DNA from: Eubacterium sp. 14-2
Lineage (GTDB): Bacteria; Bacillota; Clostridia; Lachnospirales; Lachnospiraceae
Length of the DNA stretch: 64,000 nt
Reading direction: 5' to 3'
NCBI RefSeq assembly: GCF_000403845.2
Contig: NZ_KE159568.1
Span: 1,006,796-1,070,795 of the forward strand
A program made the translations under genes and the position numbers. The notes beneath the pieces are model-generated. The model did no database searches. It saw nothing but the letters and a program-made list of their open reading frames with translations, and had not been told where the DNA came from. Shown in pieces: positions 42,106 through 51,698 of this stretch. Position 1 is the stretch's first letter, and every line of letters begins with the position of its first letter.

Positions 42106-43113
42106 ATGAAATTCTTCCGAAATCCTGAAATCAGGCTGAGCCTGCTCTGGCATCTCTTTCTGCTCCTTGCAGCTTTGGGTACCGGAACTTTATTTCCTTC
42201 CCATGCCAGAACTCTGCTGGCGCTTTTTTCCTTTCTTTATATTATTTCTCATTTCCGGATTACCTGGTGCAGATACCGCAGGCTGGAACAGCTCAGCCGT
42301 GAAATTGACCATATGCTCCACAGTCAGGTTCCCATTCATTTTGAAAATTACCGGGAAGGCGAACTGTCCATTCTGGAAAATGAACTGTCCAAAATGACAT
42401 TGCGGCTCAGTGAACAGGCGGCTGCTCTGGAAAACGACAAAAAATTTCTGGCTGATTCCATGGCTGACATTTCCCATCAGATTCGTTCTCCCCTGACTTC
42501 CTCCAACCTGATTCTCTCGCTTCTCATGAAACCGGATTTATCTGCCGGCCGAAGAAAAGAACTGCTGCTGGAGCTGACGCAGCTTCTCTCACGTATTGAC
42601 TGGCTGGTGGAGTCTCTGCTTAAAATGTCCAAAATGGACGCAGGAACCATAAAGCTCCAGCAAACAGCGGTAAACGTGGAAACACTGATCTGCCAGGCAG
42701 CGGAACCTCTGATGATTCCCATGGAACTGCGGGAGCAGACTTTAACCCTGAAGGGAGATTCCCAGGTTCAGTTCACCGGAGATTTTTCCTGGTCCCAGGA
42801 AGCAATCCTGAACATACTGAAAAACTGTATGGAACACACGCCCTTTGGCGGCTGTATTAAGGTGAGCTTTTCAGAAAATACAATTTTTACGGAAATCATC
42901 ATTGAGGACAACGGTGATGGATTTACCCCGGAAGACCTTCCCCATCTGTTTGAACGGTTTTACAGGGGAAAAAATGCCTCGCTTCAGAGTGTGGGTATTG
43001 GCCTTGCCCTGTCCCGGATGATTGTCCTTCAGCAAAACGGAACTCTGAAAGCCGAAAACCGCCCGGAAGGGGGCGCACGTTTTCTGATTAAATTTTATCG
43101 GCAGCACCCCTGA
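42106..43113 (+). CDS. Sensor histidine kinase, intramembrane-sensing type
   Basis: A 335-aa kinase with two N-terminal helices (about 12-28 and 33-50) joined by a very short outer loop, so the signal is probably sensed in the membrane or through the transporter, as in BceS. The H-box is DISHQIRSP with H124. The ATPase domain has NILKNCMEH, EDNGDGF, LFERFYRG and SVGIGLALS. It pairs with the response regulator just upstream. Confidence 0.92.
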   Translation: MKFFRNPEIRLSLLWHLFLLLAALGTGTLFPSHARTLLALFSFLYIISHFRITWCRYRRLEQLSREIDHMLHSQVPIHFENYREGELSILENELSKMTLRLSEQAAALENDKKFLADSMADISHQIRSPLTSSNLILSLLMKPDLSAGRRKELLLELTQLLSRIDWLVESLLKMSKMDAGTIKLQQTAVNVETLICQAAEPLMIPMELREQTLTLKGDSQVQFTGDFSWSQEAILNILKNCMEHTPFGGCIKVSFSENTIFTEIIIEDNGDGFTPEDLPHLFERFYRGKNASLQSVGIGLALSRMIVLQQNGTLKAENRPEGGARFLIKFYRQHP

Positions 43114-43152
43114 TTTCTGCCGCCCCTTAAGATTTTCAATTATGACAGTTTT

Positions 43153-43195
43153 GTCACAGAGAAGTCACTGCTCTGTCACCGGACCTGGTTAGAAT
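43153..43195 (+). promoter_or_regulatory. Response-regulator binding repeats and promoter of the ABC operon
   Basis: GTCAC occurs three times with exact 11-bp spacing (43153, 43164, 43175), then a -10 box TAGAAT (43190-43195) without a good -35. This is the arrangement of OmpR/PhoB-type activated promoters, so the adjacent regulator probably binds here. Confidence 0.7.
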
Positions 43196-43230
43196 AAGAT
43201 TCAGAAATTGATGAAAAGGAGCAAATTTTT

Positions 43231-43914
43231 ATGGAAATTTTAAAAGCAGAACATTTAACGAAAATCTACGGCTCCGGGGAGAATCAGGTCAAAGCGCTGG
43301 ACGACGTTTCTTTTTCCGTTCAAAAAGGAGAATTCCTTGCCATCATCGGTCCCTCCGGCTCCGGCAAATCCACATTACTGCATGTCCTGGGCGGAGTGGA
43401 CGTTCCCACGTCCGGGAAAGTATTTATGGAGGGAACCGACGTCTATGCTCAGAATGAAAGCCAGCTTGCAGTCTTTCGCAGACGCCAGGTGGGACTGATT
43501 TACCAGTTCTACAATCTGATTCCCGTACTGAATGTAACAGAAAACATGACGCTTCCGGTACTGATGGACAGCCGGGAGGTAAATCAGCAGCGCTTAGAAG
43601 AGCTTCTGAATATTCTTTCTCTCAAAGGAAGAGAAGGGCATCTTCCAAACCAGTTATCCGGCGGCCAGCAGCAGCGTGTCTCCATCGGCAGAGCGCTGAT
43701 GAACGCCCCGGCAGTGGTCCTGGCCGATGAACCCACCGGAAATCTGGACTCCAGAAACAGCCAGGAAATTGTGGAACTTTTGAAATACTCCAACAAAACC
43801 TATAAGCAGACTTTGATTGTCATCACCCATGATGAAAATATCGCCCTCCAGGCCGACCGTATTATCGCCCTGGAAGACGGGAAAATTATCAGAGACGAGG
43901 TGATCTGTCCATGA
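43231..43914 (+). CDS. ABC transporter ATP-binding protein (MacB/Bce type)
   Basis: A 227-aa ATPase: Walker A GPSGSGKST (40-48), Q-loop LIYQFYNLIP, signature LSGGQQQRVSIGRAL, Walker B VVLADEPTGNLD, and switch HD in THDENIA. It drives the permease encoded next, with which it overlaps by 4 bp (ATGA). Members of this subfamily power peptide antibiotic export or resistance. Confidence 0.94.
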   Translation: MEILKAEHLTKIYGSGENQVKALDDVSFSVQKGEFLAIIGPSGSGKSTLLHVLGGVDVPTSGKVFMEGTDVYAQNESQLAVFRRRQVGLIYQFYNLIPVLNVTENMTLPVLMDSREVNQQRLEELLNILSLKGREGHLPNQLSGGQQQRVSIGRALMNAPAVVLADEPTGNLDSRNSQEIVELLKYSNKTYKQTLIVITHDENIALQADRIIALEDGKIIRDEVICP

Positions 43915-46763
43915 ATATTTTTCAGAAAATCACCATAAAAAATCTCAGAAAAAACCGTGCCCGCACACTGGTTACCATCGTGGGGATTATCCTCTCGGCA
44001 GCCATGTTTTCCGCCACCACCATCAGCATTTCCTCCCTGAGACACTGTCTGATACAGTCAGCCATTTATGAGGACGGAAGCTGGTATGGCGCATTCTCTG
44101 ATATTTCCGCAAAAGATATGGAAACTCTGGGCTCCGACGAACAGGTCAGCCAGGCTGTATCCCTGGAGCTTCTGGGATACTCAAAACTGGAGGACTGCAC
44201 CAATGAATCGAAACCCTTTCTGGGCATTTTCGGCATACAGGATGATTTTACAGAGCTGATGCCCATACATCTCACCCAGGGACGAATGCCGGAAAACAAC
44301 AGCGAACTGCTGCTTCCTGACCATCTGTTCGCCAACGGAGGCATACACTATAACATTAATGACAGGCTGGACCTGAAACCCGGAATCCGCATGGGCAATC
44401 ATGGAGAAATACTGACCAATCTCACCGGTTATCTGAATAATTCCCACCAGGAATCTGCAGAAAGCGGCAAAGGGGAAGAAGAATCCGGTCCCATTTCCGA
44501 AAAACTGATTCCCGGCGAATCCAGAACCTACACAGTGGTGGGATTTTATGAGCGTCCCTCCTTTGAGGATTACACGGCTCCTGCCTACACAGCCCTGACC
44601 ATTGGAGAACAGGACAGCGAACACTTTTATACCACTTATGTCCGAACCTCCTCCGGGAAAAATTCCACGGCCATTCTGAACAGCCTCATGGAAAAACTGG
44701 AATCTGAATCCTATGGTTTTGAGGTAAATTACAACCTGCTGCGTCTGTACGGATATTCCGGAGAGAGCCGGTATAACAGCGTCCTGTTTGGTCTGGCCGG
44801 GATTTTGATTGCCATTATTATGTTTGGCTCCATTTCCCTGATTTACAATGCATTTTCCATTTCCGTCAGCGAACGCACCAGACAGTTCGGGCTGCTGTCT
44901 TCCATCGGCGCCACCCGGAAACAGCTGACCGGAAGCGTTTTATTTGAGGCATTGTTTTTAAGCTGTATCGGCATTCCTCTGGGCATCTTATCGGGACTTC
45001 TGGGCATCGGCGTTACTTTCTTTTTCACAAAAGACATGATTGCCAGCGTCCTTGGTGTGGAGGCTTCCGGTAATTACGGATACGCAGCTTCCCGGTTTAT
45101 CAATGCTCTGGGACCCGCCGAAGAGGTTTCCCTGAAACTTCATCCGTCTTTTCCCGCCCTTGCCATAGCAATCGGTATTTCCCTGCTGACCATCCTGATT
45201 TCTGCCTGGATTCCGATAAAACGGGCTGTGAAAAAGTCAGCCATTGATTCTATCCGCCAGAGCAGCGACATTGCCATCCGTCCCGGCAGAGTGAAAACCT
45301 CCCGGCTTACGGAAAAACTCTTTGGTTTTGAGGGAATGCTTGCAACCAAAAATTACAAACGCAACCGCAAAAAATACCGGGCTACCGTAATTTCCCTGTT
45401 TCTGAGTATTGTGCTGTTTATTTCAGCCAGCAGCTGGTGCAGTTATCTGACGGATTCCATGGGAACTGTGCTTTCCGCCTCTTCTTATGATATTATTTAC
45501 AGACTTCATCCGGAAGACGGTTATTCCGAAGATACCCTTATTTCCGAATTAAGGGAAATCGCTGATGTAAATTCTGCTTTTTACAGCTGCGAGCTGTATT
45601 TCACCTGTTCTGTCCCTGCTTCTTTTCTCAGCCGGGAATATCAGGATTACCGGAAAATGATTGCTTCTGCCCAGAACGAAAACTTCCTGGAATCCGCACC
45701 GCTCCTGACTGACTTTGAGCTGGTTTTTCTGGAAGATGAATTATTCCGCAGCTATCTGAAAGAACAGAATCTTCCGGAAGCCCCTTTTTTTGACAGTAAG
45801 GAGCCTGCCGCTGTGTCTGTGGATGCTCTGCTTGAATACAACGGCTATGACGGAAAATATTACAGCCACCATATATTTTCCGGTTCTGAATGTCCCGATG
45901 CGAATCTGTACCTTATGCGTCAGATGGAAGACTATGATTCCGTATACCTTTCCTCAGACCCGGAAACCGGAGAAGTCCAGTGTACTGGCTGGAACTATGA
46001 CAACGAAACCCGAAAGACATTTTCACTGGAAGAAAGCTGCCTGACCATCCCTCTTATCATTGGAGCCAGTCTGGAGCAGAGCCCTGTATTATTTGGACAT
46101 GGCGGCGACACACTCCGGCTGTTCTACCCCTTCAGCCGGATGGATGAAGTATTCTCTGCTGCGGATCCTGATACGGAGTACGGAAACCTTCCCGAAATTC
46201 CACTGACAGATCATGTCACCAGAACCCTGTATATTCAGTGTGAGAATCACGAAAAAACTTACGAGGCCATCCGCAGCCTTCTGCTTTCCAGAGGCCTCCC
46301 CTCAGAAAGTCTGTACGACTATGCAGCCAGTGTGGAAAGCGACCGCGCCATGATAACCGTGGTAAATGTCTTTGCTTTTGGGTTTATTTCACTGATCTCT
46401 CTGATTGCGGCGGCAAATGTGTTTAACACCATTTCCACCAATGTCAACCTGCGGCGGCGGGAATTTGCCATGCTGAAATCTGTGGGCATGACCCCCAAAG
46501 GGTTTCAGAAAATGATGAATTTTGAATGTCTTCTCTACGGATTTAAAGGGCTGCTCTACGGGCTTCCAGTGTCATTCCTTGTAACCTGGTACATTTACCG
46601 TACCATTTCCAACGGGCTCAATGCCAGCTTCTACATTCCCTGGTACAGCATTGCAATTGCAGTTGGCAGCGTGTTCCTTGTGGTATTCGCAACCATACTT
46701 TATTCCATGGGCAGAATAAAAAAAGAGAATACCATTGATGTACTGAAAAATGAAAATCTGTAG
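43911..46763 (+). CDS. ABC transporter permease with two FtsX domains
   Basis: A 950-aa permease. The first half has a helix at about 20-40, a large outer domain, and an FtsX helix block at about 285-440. The second half repeats this: a helix at about 490, an outer domain of about 270 residues, and helices at about 815-940 ending in an FtsX-type segment. Motifs such as ERTRQFGLLSSIGATRKQ and LRRREFAMLKSVGMT are the conserved cytoplasmic loops of the two halves. It works with the ATPase before it and is followed by a strong two-way terminator. Substrate probably a cell-wall-active peptide. Confidence 0.9.
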   Translation: MNIFQKITIKNLRKNRARTLVTIVGIILSAAMFSATTISISSLRHCLIQSAIYEDGSWYGAFSDISAKDMETLGSDEQVSQAVSLELLGYSKLEDCTNESKPFLGIFGIQDDFTELMPIHLTQGRMPENNSELLLPDHLFANGGIHYNINDRLDLKPGIRMGNHGEILTNLTGYLNNSHQESAESGKGEEESGPISEKLIPGESRTYTVVGFYERPSFEDYTAPAYTALTIGEQDSEHFYTTYVRTSSGKNSTAILNSLMEKLESESYGFEVNYNLLRLYGYSGESRYNSVLFGLAGILIAIIMFGSISLIYNAFSISVSERTRQFGLLSSIGATRKQLTGSVLFEALFLSCIGIPLGILSGLLGIGVTFFFTKDMIASVLGVEASGNYGYAASRFINALGPAEEVSLKLHPSFPALAIAIGISLLTILISAWIPIKRAVKKSAIDSIRQSSDIAIRPGRVKTSRLTEKLFGFEGMLATKNYKRNRKKYRATVISLFLSIVLFISASSWCSYLTDSMGTVLSASSYDIIYRLHPEDGYSEDTLISELREIADVNSAFYSCELYFTCSVPASFLSREYQDYRKMIASAQNENFLESAPLLTDFELVFLEDELFRSYLKEQNLPEAPFFDSKEPAAVSVDALLEYNGYDGKYYSHHIFSGSECPDANLYLMRQMEDYDSVYLSSDPETGEVQCTGWNYDNETRKTFSLEESCLTIPLIIGASLEQSPVLFGHGGDTLRLFYPFSRMDEVFSAADPDTEYGNLPEIPLTDHVTRTLYIQCENHEKTYEAIRSLLLSRGLPSESLYDYAASVESDRAMITVVNVFAFGFISLISLIAAANVFNTISTNVNLRRREFAMLKSVGMTPKGFQKMMNFECLLYGFKGLLYGLPVSFLVTWYIYRTISNGLNASFYIPWYSIAIAVGSVFLVVFATILYSMGRIKKENTIDVLKNENL

Positions 46764-46772
46764 GCTGAAAGC

Positions 46773-46811
46773 CATAATAAAAACCCTTCTGTCCGAAGGG
46801 TTTTTATTATG
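46773..46811. terminator. Bidirectional terminator
   Basis: A perfect 17-bp stem, CATAATAAAAACCCTTC against its complement with a 5-nt loop, between the convergent permease and PBP genes; T-rich in both directions. Confidence 0.93.
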
Positions 46812-46827
46812 ATATTATTTCAGTTTT

Positions 46828-48915
46828 TTATTCCCCCGCTCCTTCCGGCAAATCCTCGCCGGAATCTTCGCTCAGATCTTCCAGTTCATTCTTCAGGCTT
46901 TCCAGATATTCCTCATTATCCAGAGGCGCCTTATTTTCATCAATGTAAGGCAGAAATTCCACAGGCTCCAGTCCCTGATGTATCTGCTCCATAAAAGATT
47001 TCCAGATACTTCCCGGATAGCTGGCCCCGGACAGGCCCGGCAGCTCCCGGGGCATATCATACCCCACCCACACGCTGGTGGTGTAATAGCTGGTGTAGCC
47101 CACAAACCATCCGTCCTTGTTGTCATTGGTGGTTCCTGTTTTTCCCGCAGAAGGCATATTGCTCAGTGCAAGACCCCGACCGGTTCCTTCCTGAACCACG
47201 GACACCAGCATATCTGTCATCATACGGGCCGCGTTCATTTTATAGACGTCCACTTCCTCTGTTTCCGTTTCCAGAATCACATTATCTTCCGCGTCGGTGA
47301 TTCTGGTAATACAGGTGGGTTCCCGGTATTTACCATCGTGAACCAGCGTCCCATAGCCGGAGGCCATCTCCACAGCGGACACTCCGTTGGTAAATCCTCC
47401 CAGCGCACTGGCCAGCTGATTGTCCCTGGAATCCAGTCTGGAAAATTTCATGGTTTTCAGGCAGGAAAGGCCCTCCTGAGGCGTCATCTCCTCCAGCAGA
47501 TTCCAGGCAACGGTATTTTTAGAAGTCTGCACCGCATACCGCAGCGTGATGTCTCCTTCATAATAACCTCCGGAATTAGAGGGCCCCTCTTCTGTTTTTA
47601 CGTCCTGCACTATGGTATCCGGAGTATATTTGCCCTCCAGGGCAGGAGTATACACAATCAGAGGCTTAATGGCGCTGCCGGGCTGGCGGAAACTCTGATA
47701 CGCCCGGTTCAGAGTATAACCGGGAAGATTCTGATTCCTTCCGCCCACAATCGCTTTTACAAATCCTGTATGATTGTCAATACAGACTGCAGAGCCCTGT
47801 AATGCATAAATTCCTTCTTCATTCTGTTCCGTAAAATCGGCCAGACCGTTATCCACCGCATCCTGAAGCTGCTGCTGCATATCCAGGTCTATGGAAGTAT
47901 AAATACGGTACCCTTCCGTATAAAGGTTTTTCTGGCATTCCCCGTACAGTGCGTCGTACTCTTCCTGATACTTCGCCTTTTCTTCCTCCGAGGAAAATTC
48001 CGTCTGAAACTGAAAGCCCTGCTGCTGCATCAGCGCCCGGATGGCACAGTGGTAAGTATAGGTTTCCACATAATCGTTTTTTGTTTTTTCCGGCCGGTTC
48101 AGGGTGATGGGTTCCGTCCTGGCCTGCTGGCAGGTGGTCTGGCTGATTTTTCCGTCCTCTAACATCTGGTGCAGAATTCTGTCCCGGCGCTTTATGGTGT
48201 TTTCCATTTTGGTCACCGGGTCATACAGGCTGGGGTTATTGGGAATGGCACACAGAAAGGCAATCTGGGACAGGGAAAGATCCCTGGCGTCCTGGCTGAA
48301 ATATCCCCGGCTGGCCGCCTGTATTCCATAGTAACCATTTCCAAAATATACATTATTCAGATAAAATTCCATAATCTTGTCTTTGCTGTATACTTTTTCC
48401 AGGCCCACCGCAATAAACATTTCTTCTATTTTGCGCTCCCAGGTACGCTCCTGGGTCAGAAATATCAGTTTGGAAAGCTGCTGGGTAATGGTACTTCCTC
48501 CCTGGGTCACCTCTCCGTTTTCTATCATGGCTTTGGCCGCGCGCATGATAGCTTTTATATCAATCCCGTTATGACGGTAAAATTTCTTATCTTCAATACT
48601 GATCATGGCCGCCACCGCATAAGCGGGAATATCCTCGTATTCCAGATAATATACGTCCTTTTCTCCCTTAAGGGTGGAAATCAGTTTCCCGTTGGTATCA
48701 TAGACCAGGCTGGTCTGTACCGAACGGAATGTGGCTTCACTGGATTTCTGTACCAGCATTCTGGCTTCCTGCTGCAACGCGCTTACCTTCTGGGCATAGC
48801 CTCCGTAATAATACCAGCCCACTGCCCCGGCCACTAACAGAAGCAGAAGCATCTGCAGTTTTGCAAAAAACCAGAATACACGGTATTTTTTCTTTTTCTT
48901 CTTTTTTTTACTCAT
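46828..48915 (-). CDS. Class A penicillin-binding protein (PBP1A-like)
   Basis: A 695-aa membrane enzyme that polymerises and cross-links peptidoglycan. After a poly-Lys start and one helix (about 15-35) comes a GT51 transglycosylase: IEDKKFYRHNGID, QGGSTITQQLSK, and NVYFGNGYYGI. The transpeptidase follows with the SxxK motif in GSAIKPL, SKN, and KTG in AGKTGTTND. The C-terminus is acidic and disordered (DLSEDSGEDLPEG). It is the last gene of a leftward run with the Rad50/Mre11-like pair. Confidence 0.94.
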   Translation of the reverse strand: MSKKKKKKKKYRVFWFFAKLQMLLLLLVAGAVGWYYYGGYAQKVSALQQEARMLVQKSSEATFRSVQTSLVYDTNGKLISTLKGEKDVYYLEYEDIPAYAVAAMISIEDKKFYRHNGIDIKAIMRAAKAMIENGEVTQGGSTITQQLSKLIFLTQERTWERKIEEMFIAVGLEKVYSKDKIMEFYLNNVYFGNGYYGIQAASRGYFSQDARDLSLSQIAFLCAIPNNPSLYDPVTKMENTIKRRDRILHQMLEDGKISQTTCQQARTEPITLNRPEKTKNDYVETYTYHCAIRALMQQQGFQFQTEFSSEEEKAKYQEEYDALYGECQKNLYTEGYRIYTSIDLDMQQQLQDAVDNGLADFTEQNEEGIYALQGSAVCIDNHTGFVKAIVGGRNQNLPGYTLNRAYQSFRQPGSAIKPLIVYTPALEGKYTPDTIVQDVKTEEGPSNSGGYYEGDITLRYAVQTSKNTVAWNLLEEMTPQEGLSCLKTMKFSRLDSRDNQLASALGGFTNGVSAVEMASGYGTLVHDGKYREPTCITRITDAEDNVILETETEEVDVYKMNAARMMTDMLVSVVQEGTGRGLALSNMPSAGKTGTTNDNKDGWFVGYTSYYTTSVWVGYDMPRELPGLSGASYPGSIWKSFMEQIHQGLEPVEFLPYIDENKAPLDNEEYLESLKNELEDLSEDSGEDLPEGAGE

Positions 48916-48936
48916 ATTCTGTCCTGTTTTCCGTCT

Positions 48937-50589
48937 TTATCTGCTCAGCATAATTTTTCCAAAAGGAATCCCCTGCCGCTCCAGGATTTCCATTTCCCGT
49001 TTCTGACAGGTGAACAGGAAAATCTGCCCGTTCTGCTGTCCCAGCCATTTCATGGCTCCATCCAGCCTTTTTTCATCAAAGGCTGCAAACACTTCGTCTA
49101 ACAGCACCGGCATGGATTCTTCTCTGGTAAAAAATCCTCCGGCCCCCATCCGCAGGGCCACATACATCTGCTCCATGGTTCCCCGGCTGAGCTGCCAGGG
49201 GTACAGCCTGCGCTTTCCCGCTGTGGCCACCAGGTTCATCTGTGCATCCAGTCCGATTTTACTGTATTTTCCATTGGTAAGCTCAGACAGAATCTGAGAC
49301 ATTTCCTGCTCCATCCGGGCTCTGGTGTCCTGATAAGTTTCCTGAGACAGCTGCTCCAGGGTGCGGAAAGCCAGTTCATATCCGCGCACCTGTTCCTCAT
49401 ACTCCTGCTCTTCTTCTGAGGAAACTTCCCATTCCCTGCGCTCTTCCTGCAGGTTCATCAGCTCTGTCTGTTTTTCCAGAAGCTGGATCTGCAAAAGTTC
49501 TTCCACGGCCTGCCTGCGGGCCTGTTTTTCCTGCTGTTCCTTGTACCGCTGCTGTTCCCGCTCCATGGAGGTATACTGGCTCCGCTCTCTGGCTTCCTCC
49601 TCCTGCTGCCTGCGCAGAAGTTTCAACTCTCTGGATTTCCTGTGCCAGAACCGCATTCCGCAACATTCTGCCAGAAGCAGAACACACAGGGCCGCCTCCA
49701 GAATGATCCATCCGGGCGCAGCTCCCTGAAACAGCCTGTGTGCTAATCCGTTCCAGATTCCTGCCCATAAGGCTGCCAGCATAAAGAACAGAGAAAGGCC
49801 GAACCGCATATGGTAACTCCGCTGTTCCTTCTGCTGACGGATATCCCTAAGATATTCTGCCATCTGGTTAATATCATGCTCCGGAGGGATCAGCCCTTCC
49901 GGTTTGTGCAGAAGGCCCTTATAACCGTCACTTTTCTGCTTTTTCAGCTGCTCCGTATCTTTTTTCAGAAGTTTTTCTTCCAGCAGCAGCTTTTCCACAT
50001 GATTCTTCCGTTCTTCCCTTTTTTCCTGTAGCTTCCGGGCGGCCCGTTCCTGTCCCTCTTTCAGGCGTTTCCGGGCGCCGGTCAGATCTATGCCGCCTTC
50101 CTGCCCCAGAGAGGCATTTACAAAATAATTCTGCAGAATATCTGAGAATTCCCGGTCCGTTTCCACATCTGCCTGCCGGATACAGAAAGTATTTTCATAT
50201 GTTTCTCTGTTCATACCTCCCAGAAGCATCTCCAGGTCTCCCTGCTCCACGGAAAGTTCCTCCAGATCCTTTTCATTTACCAGCTTTACAGAAGGCTCCT
50301 TATGGTAAAAATTCCGCTCCAGAAAAAAAGGTTTTCCATCCACGGTAAATTTCAGCCCGCCGGAATAACTGGAACTGTCGTTCCAGGGTTCGTATTGGCG
50401 GTAGCTGTCATTCTGGCTCCCTGGTCCCTTCTGCTTCTCTATCCCGAACAGCATACCTGTAATAAACTGCTGCAGCGTGGATTTTCCCGTTTCATTTTCT
50501 CCATAAATCACATTGATTCCCGGAAGGGGCCGGATATTGATATTATGGAGTTTTCCAAAATTTTTTATCTGAATTTCTGTAATCTTCAT
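48937..50589 (-). CDS. YhaN/Rad50-like ATPase with membrane hairpin
   Basis: A 550-aa SMC-like ATPase. Walker A is GENETGKST, the signature is LSRGTMEQMYVALRM and Walker B is PVLLDEVFAAFD. Between them lie two coiled-coil segments separated by a hydrophobic stretch of about 50 residues with two probable helices (LSLFFMLAALWAGIW and WIILEAALCVLLLA) instead of a zinc hook. It is much shorter than SbcC. It overlaps the metallophosphoesterase gene by 4 bp, matching the YhaO-YhaN pair of Bacillus. Likely a membrane-tethered DNA end-processing or repair complex. Confidence 0.82.
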   Translation of the reverse strand: MKITEIQIKNFGKLHNINIRPLPGINVIYGENETGKSTLQQFITGMLFGIEKQKGPGSQNDSYRQYEPWNDSSSYSGGLKFTVDGKPFFLERNFYHKEPSVKLVNEKDLEELSVEQGDLEMLLGGMNRETYENTFCIRQADVETDREFSDILQNYFVNASLGQEGGIDLTGARKRLKEGQERAARKLQEKREERKNHVEKLLLEEKLLKKDTEQLKKQKSDGYKGLLHKPEGLIPPEHDINQMAEYLRDIRQQKEQRSYHMRFGLSLFFMLAALWAGIWNGLAHRLFQGAAPGWIILEAALCVLLLAECCGMRFWHRKSRELKLLRRQQEEEARERSQYTSMEREQQRYKEQQEKQARRQAVEELLQIQLLEKQTELMNLQEERREWEVSSEEEQEYEEQVRGYELAFRTLEQLSQETYQDTRARMEQEMSQILSELTNGKYSKIGLDAQMNLVATAGKRRLYPWQLSRGTMEQMYVALRMGAGGFFTREESMPVLLDEVFAAFDEKRLDGAMKWLGQQNGQIFLFTCQKREMEILERQGIPFGKIMLSR

Positions 50590-51632
50590 TCTGCCAACAA
50601 AGCCTCCACACCATAATATAATGCTTTTCGGGTAATTTCATCCTGAGGCAGCTTCTCCAGAGCCTCAATATATCTTCCCGGAATCTGTTCTTCATACCGC
50701 TGTTTCAACTGCAGGAAATCATAATCCGGCCGGCACCGGTCCAACACCTGAACCACCCGTTCCATCTGCTCCAGGGCTTTCGTATCAATGATTCGTTCCG
50801 AACTGCCGGTTCCTGTGAGCACCAGACGAAACAGCTGATGGGACGGCGCTTTTTTTATCTGTTCTTCTATTACTCCCTGCAGAGCCTCCGTGGTGATTTC
50901 CTCACTTACTTTCAGGTTCATGGAAACATACTCGCAATACCGTATGGGACAGAATGCAACGCTGCACGCTCCTTTTTCCACCTCTCCCATAAAATACCCA
51001 TGTTCTCCCATGTCCCTGCACTCTGTGGGCTGCAGCGCTCCTGCCATCACAGCTTTATGCCCGGACATCTGCATGGGCTTGTGAATATGGCCCAGCGCCA
51101 CATAGTCAAAATTCATTCTTTCCAGCTCTTTTACCTGAAATGGAAGATGTTCCTCATCTCCTCCATGGGCCAGAAAGATGTTGCAGTAACCGTCCTCTTT
51201 CAGAGTTATGTTCTCACAGAGATTCTCATAGATATTCCGGTGATGATAGCTCAGCCCGTATACTCTGGTGCAGAGCCCTTCCAGTTCCACATAATCCACC
51301 TTTTCCTCTTTCAGAAAATGTACATTTTCTCCCCAGGGAAAGGCGCCGAAATAAGAATGGTCATTGAGATATTCATGTTCTCCGGCTATCATTACCACCT
51401 GAGTCCGGGGGATTCTGGAAAACTGATAATTCACTTCTTTCAGCTCCCGCAGCAGGGGATGTCTGTGAAACAGGTCTCCGGCTATCAGAAGAAGCTGCAC
51501 CTGTTCCTCTCCGGCTTTCGTAATCACATCTGCAAAAGCCTGCCAGCTATGATTTTCCCGCTCTTTCCCCCAGGGTTTCTCCTGGTCCGGTTTTGCTCCC
51601 AGATGTACATCTGCTATATGAATGAACTTCAT
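50586..51632 (-). CDS. YhaO/Mre11-like DNA repair exonuclease
   Basis: A 348-aa calcineurin-like phosphoesterase. Metal motifs: HIADVHLG, IAGDLFHRH, FLAHGG and GHIHKP. The usual GNHD is GEHE (IAGEHEYLN), which replaces a metal-binding asparagine, so activity may be altered. A C-terminal part of about 120 residues matches the DNA-binding and ATPase-contact region of the family. The ATG at 51632 follows AGGAG. It pairs with the Rad50-like ATPase encoded next. Confidence 0.85.
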   Translation of the reverse strand: MKFIHIADVHLGAKPDQEKPWGKERENHSWQAFADVITKAGEEQVQLLLIAGDLFHRHPLLRELKEVNYQFSRIPRTQVVMIAGEHEYLNDHSYFGAFPWGENVHFLKEEKVDYVELEGLCTRVYGLSYHHRNIYENLCENITLKEDGYCNIFLAHGGDEEHLPFQVKELERMNFDYVALGHIHKPMQMSGHKAVMAGALQPTECRDMGEHGYFMGEVEKGACSVAFCPIRYCEYVSMNLKVSEEITTEALQGVIEEQIKKAPSHQLFRLVLTGTGSSERIIDTKALEQMERVVQVLDRCRPDYDFLQLKQRYEEQIPGRYIEALEKLPQDEITRKALYYGVEALLAE

Positions 51633-51698
51633 AAAATCTTTCTCCTTATCGGTCAATCTTATCCGCCTCAGGCCAAACCGCCTGTTTTGCAGGCCCTT

